Below are positions 1-7,352 of a stretch of 23,241 nucleotides of DNA, one piece after another. The notes under the pieces are model-generated. The model was not told where the DNA came from and ran no database searches. It saw only the letters and a program-made list of their open reading frames with translations. The position numbers and the translations under genes were made by a program. Positions within the stretch are counted from its first letter, which is position 1. Each line of letters begins with the position of its first letter. Origin of the DNA: Selenomonadaceae bacterium (lineage in GTDB: Bacteria > Bacillota > Negativicutes > Selenomonadales > Selenomonadaceae); assembly GCA_016280345.1 (NCBI GenBank), contig JAEEGN010000300.1:1-23241 (forward strand), read 5' to 3'.

Positions 1-441
1 ATCGAGGACATGATGGCCTCCCTCGACATGATCAGCCCGCGCACTTACCGCGCCCTGGCCGCGCCCTACGAAAAGCGGGTGATCGACGCGGTGGCGAAGC
101 GGATCCCCGTCATCATCCATATCTGCGGCAAACTCGACCAGGTGATGACGGACATCGCGGCGACAGGCGCCGACGCCATCAGCGTGGAGTCCGCCGTGGA
201 CATCCCGGCGGCGCGGCAAAAATTCGCCGAGGCCGGCATCCGGACGCCAATCATCGGCGCCGTGCATCCCATTCGGGCGCTGCTGGAAGGCACGGCGGAG
301 GACGTGGCGGCGGCGGTGCGGAAATCGGCGGCCGACGGCGCGGCGCTCATCTCCCCCGACTGCGCCGTGGCGCCGAATACGCCGCTGGCAAATCTGGCGG
401 CGATGGCGGCGGCGACGGAAACCATAGCGGAAAAACAGTGA
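1..441 (+). CDS. MtaA/CmuA-type methyltransferase, UroD fold (3' part, cut by window edge)
   Basis: This is the C-terminal part of a uroporphyrinogen-decarboxylase-fold corrinoid methyltransferase; the reading frame is open from base 1, so the start lies outside the window. The zinc/thiol-binding pattern of the MtaA/CmuA family is visible: His-x-Cys in VIIHICGKLDQV and the distal Cys in LISPDCAVAPNTPLANLAAM. In characterised members these residues bind a zinc that activates a thiol acceptor. Members move methyl groups between a corrinoid protein and a substrate or thiol. Fourteen bases separate it from the activator gene at 456, so the two are probably co-transcribed. The substrate cannot be read from the sequence. 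Confidence 0.88.
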   Translation: MEDMMASLDMISPRTYRALAAPYEKRVIDAVAKRIPVIIHICGKLDQVMTDIAATGADAISVESAVDIPAARQKFAEAGIRTPIIGAVHPIRALLEGTAEDVAAAVRKSAADGAALISPDCAVAPNTPLANLAAMAAATETIAEKQ

Positions 442-455
442 GGCGGTGAGGCGAA

Positions 456-2399
456 ATGGCAAAAACGGTGCAGGTTGTGTTCCAGCCCTCGGGGCGGCGG
501 GGCGAGATCGAGGCCGGCAAGAGCGTCCTGGAGGCGGCGCGCGCCCTGGGCGTCGGCATTGAAGCCGCGTGCGGCGGGGCGCGGGTTTGCGGCAAATGCC
601 GCGTCATCATCGAAGAGGGGCGCTTTGAGAAGCTGAACCTCACGTCGGCGGCGGACCACGTATCCCCCGTCGGCGAAGCGGAGCAAAAATTCCTGACGGC
701 GTCGGAGCTGGCGCGGGGCTATCGCCTCGCCTGCAACGCCTTCCTGACCGGCGACCTCGTGGTCACGGTACCGGAGGAAAGCCGCAGTGCGAAACAGGTC
801 ATTCTGGAAAAAGGGCGGGAGCGGCACATCGAGCTGCGCCCGGCGGTGAAGAACTACACCCTGACGCTGCCCTCCGCCTCGCTGACGGACTTTCGCGACG
901 ACCGGCGGCGGCTCCTCGACACGCTGGAGCGGGAAACGGGTCTGCGGGATCTCGCCGTCGACTACCCGGTGTTGAAAGAACTGCCGCGGGTCCTCCGGGC
1001 GGAAAGCTGGCGGGTGACGGCGACGGTCTGGCAGGACCGGGAAGTGATCCGCGTCACGCCGGGCGAGCGCCCGACGAGCCTCGGCATCGCCGTGGACATC
1101 GGCACCACGACGCTGGCGGCCTTCCTCTGCGACCTCACCACCGGCGCCGTACTGGCGAAGGCGTCGCGCATGAATCCCCAGATCGGCTACGGCGAGGACG
1201 TACTGGCGCGCATCTCCTACGCCGCCTCGGAAACGGACGGCCGCGAAAAGCTGCAGGCGTCCATCATCGGCGCCCTGGACGCGCTGGCGGCGGAAATGAC
1301 GAAGCAGAGCGGCTTCCGGCCCGAAGACGTGGATGAAATGGTACTCGTTTACAACACGGCGATGCACCATCTGGCCCTCGGCCTTGACCCGCGCTACGTC
1401 GGCCGCGCCCCCTTCGCCCCCGCGGCCAGCGCCCCCCTCGACATCAAGGCGCGGGACCTCGGCCTTCACATCAACCCCGCGGGCAACGTCCACTCCCTGC
1501 CGGTGGAGGCGGGCTTCGTCGGCGCCGACAACATGGCCGTGCTGCTGGCGGAAGAGCCCTACAAGGGCGACGCGATGAAACTCATCATCGACATCGGCAC
1601 CAACGGCGAAATCGACCTTGGCAACCGGGCACGGCTCCTCTCCACCTCCTGCGCCACCGGCCCTGCCCTCGAAGGGGCGCAGATCGCTTTCGGGATGCGG
1701 GCCGCCCCCGGCGCCATCGAGCGCGTGAAAATCGACCCGATGACCTATGAGCCGCGCTACAAAGTCATCGGCCAGGACGACTGGTACCCGCTCGTTTACG
1801 AATGGCACCCCACCGTTCAGAAAATCGGCGCCCAGGGCATCTGCGGCTCCGGCATCATCGACGCCATTGCCGCCATGGCGAAGGCGGGCGTCATATCGAA
1901 GGCGGGGCGCATCAACGCCAAACTTGAAACGCCGCGGGTGCGGCGGGGCGAGAGCGGCAAGCTCGAATACGTGCTGGCCTGGGGGAAGGAAACCGCCATC
2001 GGCAAAGACATCGTCATCACCCAGGCCGACGTCCGCGCCGTCCAGCTCGCGAAAGCGGCCCTCTACGTCGGCGCCCGCTACCTGATGGAGCGCTACGGCG
2101 TCGACCATGTGGACGAAGTGATTCTGGCGGGTGCCTTCGGCAGCTACATCGACAAGGAAAGCGCCATGGCCATCGGCATGTTCCCCGACTGCGACCTCGC
2201 CCACGTCCACGCCGTAGGCAACGCCGCCGGGGACGGCGCCCGCATCGCCCTGCTGGACGTGGAGAAACGCCGCGAGGCCGCCACGGTAGCGCGCGCGGTG
2301 GAGTTCATCGAAACGGCGGTCGAGCCGGACTTCCAGCAGAAGTTCATGGAGGCCATCGCCATTCCCCACGCGAAGGACACATTCCCCCATCTGGGATAG
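456..2399 (+). CDS. RACo-type ferredoxin/ASKHA activator of corrinoid proteins
   Basis: This 647-residue protein has the layout of reductive activators of corrinoid proteins (RACo, RamA-like in role). An N-terminal plant-type [2Fe-2S] domain carries Cys39, Cys45, Cys48 and Cys93 (pattern C-x5-C-x2-C ... C). A linker leads to a C-terminal ASKHA-type ATPase domain with phosphate loops VDIGTTT (about residue 213) and IIDIGTNGEI (about 374) and a late GAFGSYIDKESA segment. In the family, ATP binding drives electron transfer to inactive Co(II) corrinoid to restore Co(I). The corrinoid substrate is most likely the protein at 4432-5076. Length is normal for RACo. The ATG at 456 has a purine-rich GGTGAGGCG just upstream. 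It lies in a plus-strand run with methyltransferase genes on both sides. Confidence 0.93.
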   Translation: MAKTVQVVFQPSGRRGEIEAGKSVLEAARALGVGIEAACGGARVCGKCRVIIEEGRFEKLNLTSAADHVSPVGEAEQKFLTASELARGYRLACNAFLTGDLVVTVPEESRSAKQVILEKGRERHIELRPAVKNYTLTLPSASLTDFRDDRRRLLDTLERETGLRDLAVDYPVLKELPRVLRAESWRVTATVWQDREVIRVTPGERPTSLGIAVDIGTTTLAAFLCDLTTGAVLAKASRMNPQIGYGEDVLARISYAASETDGREKLQASIIGALDALAAEMTKQSGFRPEDVDEMVLVYNTAMHHLALGLDPRYVGRAPFAPAASAPLDIKARDLGLHINPAGNVHSLPVEAGFVGADNMAVLLAEEPYKGDAMKLIIDIGTNGEIDLGNRARLLSTSCATGPALEGAQIAFGMRAAPGAIERVKIDPMTYEPRYKVIGQDDWYPLVYEWHPTVQKIGAQGICGSGIIDAIAAMAKAGVISKAGRINAKLETPRVRRGESGKLEYVLAWGKETAIGKDIVITQADVRAVQLAKAALYVGARYLMERYGVDHVDEVILAGAFGSYIDKESAMAIGMFPDCDLAHVHAVGNAAGDGARIALLDVEKRREAATVARAVEFIETAVEPDFQQKFMEAIAIPHAKDTFPHLG

Positions 2400-2491
2400 G
2401 GAAAACGTCCGCCAGAAAGCCGCGCTCGCGAAATCGTTCCGGAAAATCGCGGGTGCAGCCGGGAACAATATGAAAGCAAGGTGGTGGTATT

Positions 2492-3394
2492 ATGTCCGCG
2501 GTGGAAACATGGAACGAAGAACTGGAAAAAGAACTTTCCTTTGAATGCCTGGGCGAGCCGGAGCGGCCGATCACCGAGGAACTGTGCTCCAACGCCGGCG
2601 CCAAATACGCGGCGGTGTTCAGCAAGGCCGAAGACATGGTGAAGGCGGCGCTGGAAGTGAAAAAGCAGAATCGCGACGTCTTTTGCAAGCTGCCGTTCTG
2701 CGTGACCATCGAGGCGGAGGCCTTCGGCGCCGAAGTCTCGCTGAACTCCCTGTACGGCGTCCCGGCGGTGGCGAAGTTCCGCTACGAGCGCGTCGAGGAC
2801 ATACCCTCCCTGCCGGAGATGGACTTCTCCGCCGGGCGCGTCCGGGAGGTACTGCGGGCGGCGACAATCCTGCGGGAAATGGGCGAAACGGTCATCCTGA
2901 ACATCGAGGGACCGTTCACGGTATTGAGCCAGCTCGTGCCGTCGAAGCAGATCTACAAGGGACTGTATCGCCAGCGGGATAAACTGCGTGAACTCAGCGA
3001 GTGGATCACGGCCCAGCTCGTCCGCTACGCGCGGGAAGCCGAAGGCCACGGCGTGGACGTACTCTCCTACGCCGACCCCACCGTAGCCGCCGACCTCATC
3101 TCGCCGAAACTCTACACCGACCTTTGCGGCGACATCTCCTATCAGGTGCTGAAAGCCATCGAAAAAGCGACGGAGCGCGTCGTACTGCACCTCTGCAACA
3201 AAACCTCGGTGGCCTTCCAAAAGGCAGGTTTCTGCACCATGGAGCGCATCACTCCCAAACCGGGTTTGACCTACGGCGAGGCGATGCTGGACGCCATCCG
3301 CCGGCCGGGCGTCCGCTGCCTCGGCCACGGCTGCATTCAAAGGACATATTGCCCTATGTCCAACGGGTGCCTTTATAAATTGACGCTGAAATGA
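2492..3394 (+). CDS. UroD-fold methyltransferase-like protein with divergent Cys-rich C-terminus
   Basis: This 300-residue member of the uroporphyrinogen decarboxylase/MtaA superfamily is preceded by an AAGGTGG ribosome site. The His-x-Cys pair occurs in VVLHLCNKTSVAF. It lacks the usual SPxC...TPxxN ending seen in the other two paralogues of this window. Its last 25 residues are instead Cys-rich (RCLGHGC, RTYC, NGC), where GHGC may supply the distal metal ligand. It is also shorter than the roughly 340-residue paralogue at 5090. I infer a specialised methyltransferase or corrinoid-partner role rather than haem synthesis, because it lies between the activator and an Fe-S protein. A catalytic role is not proven. 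Confidence 0.82.
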   Translation: MSAVETWNEELEKELSFECLGEPERPITEELCSNAGAKYAAVFSKAEDMVKAALEVKKQNRDVFCKLPFCVTIEAEAFGAEVSLNSLYGVPAVAKFRYERVEDIPSLPEMDFSAGRVREVLRAATILREMGETVILNIEGPFTVLSQLVPSKQIYKGLYRQRDKLRELSEWITAQLVRYAREAEGHGVDVLSYADPTVAADLISPKLYTDLCGDISYQVLKAIEKATERVVLHLCNKTSVAFQKAGFCTMERITPKPGLTYGEAMLDAIRRPGVRCLGHGCIQRTYCPMSNGCLYKLTLK

Positions 3395-3406
3395 AAGGCA
3401 AAGAAA

Positions 3407-4306
3407 ATGAGCAATGTACAAAAAAACGAACTCGCCTCGTTGAAGGCGAAGCTGAAAAGGCGGGCGAAGGCGCTGGACATGAACCTGTTCGGCGTCGCCG
3501 ACGTGGCGCGGTGGGCGTCCAGGCCGCGTTACAGCGGTGGGAAGGACGGCACCGTCACTCTGGAGGACGTGCCGATCACACCGCGCGAATACTGGCCGCA
3601 GACGATATGGCCCTGGGCCCGGTGCGTGGTGGTGCTCGGCGTGCAGATTTTCCCGTCGATGCTGGAGACGACACCTTCGGTGGTTTACTCGGAGCTATAC
3701 AACACGACGAACCGTTTCCTCGACGAAGCGGCCTACCGGCTCGCAAATATACTGAACGAAGCGGGTTTTCGCGCCCACTTCTTCCCCCGGGATTGCTACG
3801 GCGATATTTCAGTGCTGGTGAAGAAGCCCGAGGCGGCGTTTTCGCAGGTATTGGCGGGACTCTATGCCGGACTGGGCACCATCGGCATGAACCATACGCT
3901 GCTGACACCGCAGTATGGCCCCCGTGTCCGTCTCGTGTCGGTGATTACCGATGCGGCGCTGCCGGCGGACCGGATGATGAAAAAGGAGCTTTGCCTCCGC
4001 TGCGGGGCCTGCGCCCGGCGCTGCCCGATGAAGGCTTTCACGCCGGTGAAAGGGCAGACCGTGGCGGCGATGGACAAGTTCAAATGCGCCAGATGGCATC
4101 AGCAGGTCAAGAACGAGTTCCGCTATCCCTGCGGCCTCTGCACCGCCGTCTGTCCCGTCGGCGCCGACCGGAAACGCTGGGGCGCGTCGGCGGTCTCACC
4201 GGAGGGCATCGCCCACTGCCAGAATTTCGGTAGCAAAAACGCGGTGGAGGGGACCGCCACCGAGCAATCGGGCGGAGAAAAAATCTATTCCCTATTGACA
4301 AAGTAG
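3407..4306 (+). CDS. Two-cluster 4Fe-4S protein, QueG-like (epoxyqueuosine reductase-related)
   Basis: The 299-residue product has a C-terminal double [4Fe-4S] domain: CLRCGACARRCP (C-x2-C-x2-C-x3-CP), then PCGLCTAVCPVG with an earlier Cys in FKCARWHQ. The N-terminal 180 residues resemble the cobalamin-binding part of QueG-type and reductive-dehalogenase-type proteins, but I cannot confirm B12 binding by eye. It starts 12 bases after the preceding stop, with AAAGG upstream. Genes like this often sit beside corrinoid methyltransferases and may supply low-potential electrons to the activator or handle the corrinoid. True queuosine synthesis is less likely in this context. Its 3' end contains the -35 box of the next promoter. 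Confidence 0.8.
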   Translation: MSNVQKNELASLKAKLKRRAKALDMNLFGVADVARWASRPRYSGGKDGTVTLEDVPITPREYWPQTIWPWARCVVVLGVQIFPSMLETTPSVVYSELYNTTNRFLDEAAYRLANILNEAGFRAHFFPRDCYGDISVLVKKPEAAFSQVLAGLYAGLGTIGMNHTLLTPQYGPRVRLVSVITDAALPADRMMKKELCLRCGACARRCPMKAFTPVKGQTVAAMDKFKCARWHQQVKNEFRYPCGLCTAVCPVGADRKRWGASAVSPEGIAHCQNFGSKNAVEGTATEQSGGEKIYSLLTK

Positions 4307-4323
4307 ACTTTATGGTTTATACT
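4295..4323 (+). promoter_or_regulatory. Sigma70-type promoter for the corrinoid protein operon
   Basis: A perfect -35 box TTGACA (4295-4300) is separated by 17 bases from TATACT (4318-4323), which matches the -10 consensus at five of six positions. The -35 box lies inside the last codons of the upstream Fe-S gene. The expected transcript start near 4330 gives a leader of about 100 bases before the ATG at 4432. Confidence 0.85.
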
Positions 4324-4353
4324 GCTTCCATCAACAGACAAGCTGACCGGAAC

Positions 4354-4403
4354 AGACGGAGGCTTCGGAAGAATGCGCGCGCGCATTTCCGGAGCCTCCG
4401 TCT
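4354..4403 (+). terminator. Long leader hairpin, terminator- or attenuator-like
   Basis: An 11-bp perfect arm, AGACGGAGGCT paired with AGCCTCCGTCT, is extended by a G-U pair, CGGAA/TTCCG and, after a small bulge, the self-complementary ATGCGCGCGCGCAT. TTGTTTCGG follows on the plus strand, a weak U-tract. It sits between the promoter at 4295-4323 and the ribosome site at 4417. It could therefore end the upstream transcript, attenuate the downstream one, or stabilise the leader. The hairpin is certain; which role applies is not. Confidence 0.65.
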
Positions 4404-4431
4404 TGTTTCGGGAGACAAGGAGTGATGAGCA

Positions 4432-5076
4432 ATGACAAGAGAGGAAGAACTGCATCAAGGGTTGTCCAACGCGGTGGTGGACATGGACGAGGATCGGGCG
4501 AAGGAGCTGGCCCAGGCGGTGGTGGACGAGGGCTTTGACGCCTATGACGCCATCGAGAAGGGGCTTTCCGCCGGCATGGAGGAGGTTGGGCGGCTTTACG
4601 AAGAGGAAGAATACTTCATCCCGGAGTTGCTGCTCTGTTCTGACGCCATGTACGCCGGGATTGAGATATTGAAGCCGCACATCAAAAAGAGAGAGGACGC
4701 GGTGCGTCATACTGTCGTAATCGGCGTCGTCGAGGGCGATACCCACGACATCGGCAAGAATCTGGTGAAGATCATGCTGGAGAGCGCCGGCTTCGACGTA
4801 ATCGACCTCGGGCGCGATATTCCCGCCGCCGAGTTCGTGGCAAAGGCGGAGGAGAGCGGCGCCGAGATCATCGCTCTGGCCACGCTGATGACCACGGCCA
4901 TGCCCGCCATGCGCGAAGTGATAGAGGTTCTGGAAAACGAGGGCAAGCGTGGCAAGTTCAAGGTCGTGATTGGCGGTGGTCCGATTTCCCCGGCCTTTGC
5001 CGAGAAGATTGGTGCCGATGTCTATGCGGTAAACGCGGCGGAGGCGGCGCGCCTTGCCCGGGAACTGGTGTCGTGA
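4432..5076 (+). CDS. Corrinoid (B12-binding) protein of a methyltransferase system
   Basis: This 214-residue protein is a MtaC/MtbC/MttC-type corrinoid carrier. Residues 1-90 form the helical methionine-synthase-type cap domain (Glu-rich, GLSAGMEEVGRLYEEEEYF). Residues 92-214 form the Rossmann-like B12 domain with the lower-ligand signature Asp103-x-His105-x-x-Gly108 (EGDTHDIGKNLV) and a C-terminal GGGPIS turn. His105 would coordinate cobalt. The protein shuttles methyl groups between UroD-fold methyltransferases and is reactivated by the RACo-like protein. AAGGAG at 4417-4422 lies nine bases before the ATG. Its stop is 13 bases before the next start, which indicates tight coupling. Confidence 0.95.
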   Translation: MTREEELHQGLSNAVVDMDEDRAKELAQAVVDEGFDAYDAIEKGLSAGMEEVGRLYEEEEYFIPELLLCSDAMYAGIEILKPHIKKREDAVRHTVVIGVVEGDTHDIGKNLVKIMLESAGFDVIDLGRDIPAAEFVAKAEESGAEIIALATLMTTAMPAMREVIEVLENEGKRGKFKVVIGGGPISPAFAEKIGADVYAVNAAEAARLARELVS

Positions 5077-5082
5077 GGAGGT
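5075..5082 (+). promoter_or_regulatory. Ribosome binding site fixing the start at 5090
   Basis: GAGGAGGT lies seven bases before ATG 5090. An upstream in-frame TTG at 5054 lies within the corrinoid gene and has no such site, so 5090 is preferred. Confidence 0.85.
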
Positions 5083-5089
5083 GGCGGTG

Positions 5090-6115
5090 ATGAATGACCT
5101 TTCTCCGAAGGAACGCCTGCTTCGCGTTTTGTCGAAGCAGCGTGTGGACCGGGCCCCGGTGATTTGCCCCGGCGGCATGATGAACAGCGCCACGGTGGAC
5201 GTGATCGGGGGCCTGGGGCTCTCGTTCCCGGCGGTGCATCCCGACGCCGACGCGATGACGACGCTTTCGACGGCGGTGGAGGAAAAGACGGGCTTCGAGA
5301 ATTTCGGCATCCCCTACTGTATGACGGTGGAGGCCGAGGTGTTGGGCAGCGAGATTGATTTCGGGACGCCCGTCTGCGAGCCGAAGATCGCCCGGGAACG
5401 CTACGCCAGCGTCGCCGACGTCGAGGTCCGCGACGTGAAGCAGCTCGTCCGCGAGGGCCGCATCGAGGCGGTGGCGCGGGCGGGGCAGACCATCGCCGAG
5501 CGCCATCCCGACGTGCCGGTAATCGGCAGCCTGACGGGGCCGATTTCCACCGCCGCTTCCGTCGTCGATCCGATGACGTTCCTGAAGGAACTGCGCAAGG
5601 ACAAGGCGAACGCCCATCGCGTCCTCGACTATGTGACGGATTTTCTCGTCGAATACGCCGGCGTGCTGATCGAGAGCGGCTTCCCCGTCATCACCATCGC
5701 CGATCCGACGGCGACGGGTGAGATCCTGGGGCCGAAGATGTTCGGCGACTACGCGGTGCCGTATCTCAACCGCCTGGCGGACGCCATCCACGAGCGCGGC
5801 GCCAGGGCCATCATCCATATCTGCGGGCGCATGGAAGCGGTGAAAAAGTATTTGCCCGGGCTTCACAGCGACGCGGTCAGTACCGATGCGATGGTCAATC
5901 TGAAAGCGATTAAGGCGGAGTATGACGGCCTTACGGTCATGGGCAACGTCAGCACCTTCGCCCTCCAGTTGCAGGCGCCGGAGGCGATCCGGCAGGTCAC
6001 GGAGAAGCTCGTGGCCGACGGCATCGACATCATTTCCCCGGCCTGCGGCCTTTCGATGAAGACGCCGGTGGGGAATATCGCGGCGATGACGGAAGTCGTG
6101 AAAAACCAAGCGTGA
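5090..6115 (+). CDS. MtaA/CmuA-type methyltransferase, UroD fold
   Basis: This 341-residue, complete family member begins MNDLSPKERLLRVLSKQRVD, the usual opening of this family. The zinc-site residues are present: His-x-Cys in AIIHICGRMEAV and the distal Cys in DIISPACGLSMKTPVGNIAAM. The acceptor is normally a thiol such as coenzyme M in archaeal MtaA; in a bacterium without coenzyme M the acceptor is unknown. It directly follows the corrinoid protein and is its likely partner. It resembles the partial gene at 1-441 more closely than the one at 2492-3394. Calling it haem-pathway HemE would be wrong because the HxC...C site and corrinoid neighbour are methyltransferase traits. Confidence 0.92.
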   Translation: MNDLSPKERLLRVLSKQRVDRAPVICPGGMMNSATVDVIGGLGLSFPAVHPDADAMTTLSTAVEEKTGFENFGIPYCMTVEAEVLGSEIDFGTPVCEPKIARERYASVADVEVRDVKQLVREGRIEAVARAGQTIAERHPDVPVIGSLTGPISTAASVVDPMTFLKELRKDKANAHRVLDYVTDFLVEYAGVLIESGFPVITIADPTATGEILGPKMFGDYAVPYLNRLADAIHERGARAIIHICGRMEAVKKYLPGLHSDAVSTDAMVNLKAIKAEYDGLTVMGNVSTFALQLQAPEAIRQVTEKLVADGIDIISPACGLSMKTPVGNIAAMTEVVKNQA

Positions 6116-6131
6116 ATTTGTGGACGATATT

Positions 6132-6140
6132 GGGGAGGGA
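6132..6140 (+). promoter_or_regulatory. Ribosome binding site fixing the start at 6147
   Basis: GGGGAGGGA six bases before ATG 6147 selects this start over the in-frame GTG at 6120, which has no ribosome site. Confidence 0.8.
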
Positions 6141-6146
6141 ATTTTT

Positions 6147-7310
6147 ATGGAATCAGACATGTCTGGCATGAGATTTTCAACGGCACTAATCCACGGCGGC
6201 GTTTACGAGGACGGCGGTACCGGCGCGGTGAACGTGCCGATTTATCAGACTTCGACCTACGCCCAGGAGAACATCGGCGGCTCGCCGAAATGGGAATACA
6301 CGCGCACCGGCAATCCGACGCGGGCGGCGCTGGAGTCACTGATCGCGGCGCTGGAGGAGGGCAGCGCGGGCTTCGCCTTCGCCTCGGGGCTGGCGGCGGA
6401 GACGGCGGTGCTGAGTCTCTTTGCAAGCGGCGACCACATCCTGCTGTCGGAAAACGTCTATGGCGGAACCTTCCGCCTGATGGACAAGGTGTTCCGGAAC
6501 TTCGGCATCACCTTCTCGCTGGCGGATACCACGAATCCCGGGGCCTTTGAGGCGGCCTTCACGCCGGCGACGAAGGCCATCCTGATCGAAAGCCCGGCCA
6601 ATCCGCTGCTGACCGTCACCGATATTGCCGCCGCCGCGGACATCGCCCACCGGCACGGCGCGACGGTCATCGTGGACAATACCTTCATGACGCCGTACCT
6701 GCAGCGGCCGCTGACGCTGGGCGCCGACATCGTGCTGCACAGCGCGACGAAGTACCTCGGCGGCCACAGCGATCTCGTGGCGGGGCTTGTCGCCGTCAGG
6801 GACGCATCCCTCGCCGAACGCCTCGCGTTTATCCAGAATTCCACCGGCGGCGTGCTGGCTCCCTTTGATTCCTTCCTGCTGATCCGCGGCATCCGCACCC
6901 TCGCTGTCCGCATGGATCGCCACACGCGGAACGCGGAAAAGATCGCCCGCCATCTCGCCGCTCACCCCGCGGTGAAGAAGGTCTATTATCCGGGTCTCGA
7001 ATCGGCGCCGGGGTATGAAGTGCAGCGCCGGCAGGCGAAGAACGGCGGCGCCATGGTTTCCTTCGAGCTGGCGCCGGAGCGCGACATCCGGAAATTCTTC
7101 CCGGCGCTGCGCGTGGTGACGCTGGCCGAGAGCCTCGGCGGTGTCGAGAGCCTCGTCTGCCACCCGGCGACGATGACCCACGCCGCCATCCCGAAGGAAA
7201 CGCGGGAAGCCATCGGTATCACCGACGGGCTGATCCGTCTGTCCGTCGGCATCGAGGACGCGGATGATCTGATTGCCGATCTGGACGCGGCGATAGAAAA
7301 AACGGCTTGA
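6147..7310 (+). CDS. Cystathionine gamma-lyase-type PLP enzyme (Cys/Met metabolism family)
   Basis: This 387-residue fold-type I PLP enzyme of the Cys/Met metabolism family carries the PLP-binding lysine Lys202 in HSATKYLGGHSD. Other family residues are visible: YTRTGNPT (phosphate and Tyr contacts), ASGLAAE, and IVDNTFMTPYLQRPL with the PLP-ring Asp. Enzymes of this family include cystathionine gamma-lyase (MccB), gamma-synthase (MetB), methionine gamma-lyase and O-acetylhomoserine sulfhydrylase. Sequence alone does not separate them with certainty. The cystathionine beta-synthase-type gene at 8384 favours an MccB-like role in reverse transsulfuration. It is the last gene of the plus-strand run, and its stop codon lies inside a hairpin shared with the converging gene. 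Confidence 0.85.
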   Translation: MESDMSGMRFSTALIHGGVYEDGGTGAVNVPIYQTSTYAQENIGGSPKWEYTRTGNPTRAALESLIAALEEGSAGFAFASGLAAETAVLSLFASGDHILLSENVYGGTFRLMDKVFRNFGITFSLADTTNPGAFEAAFTPATKAILIESPANPLLTVTDIAAAADIAHRHGATVIVDNTFMTPYLQRPLTLGADIVLHSATKYLGGHSDLVAGLVAVRDASLAERLAFIQNSTGGVLAPFDSFLLIRGIRTLAVRMDRHTRNAEKIARHLAAHPAVKKVYYPGLESAPGYEVQRRQAKNGGAMVSFELAPERDIRKFFPALRVVTLAESLGGVESLVCHPATMTHAAIPKETREAIGITDGLIRLSVGIEDADDLIADLDAAIEKTA

Positions 7311-7335
7311 AGCGTCAAGAATTGCTTCAAGCCGT
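7297..7335 (-). terminator. Intrinsic terminator of the minus-strand gene, overlapping the converging CDS
   Basis: A 12-bp perfect stem, ACGGCTTGAAGC (7302-7313) with GCTTCAAGCCGT (7324-7335), has a 10-base loop. Read on the minus strand it is followed by a run of T (complement of 7297-7302), the classic intrinsic terminator. On the plus strand the flank is CAAAATAAC, a poor T-tract. It therefore mainly serves the gene at 7353-8177 while overlapping the last codons and stop of the lyase gene. Confidence 0.8.
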
Positions 7336-7352
7336 CAAAATAACTACATTTA

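Noticed and set aside
66..2468. 800-residue open frame antisense to the methyltransferase and activator genes
   Set aside because: GC-rich third positions create long antisense frames; it has Arg/Gly/Ala-biased composition, no family motifs and no ribosome site, while the sense strand encodes clear proteins.
4324..4431. Cobalamin riboswitch before the corrinoid protein gene
   Set aside because: The leader is only about 100 bases, half of it a simple hairpin; I see no B12-box-like conserved core.
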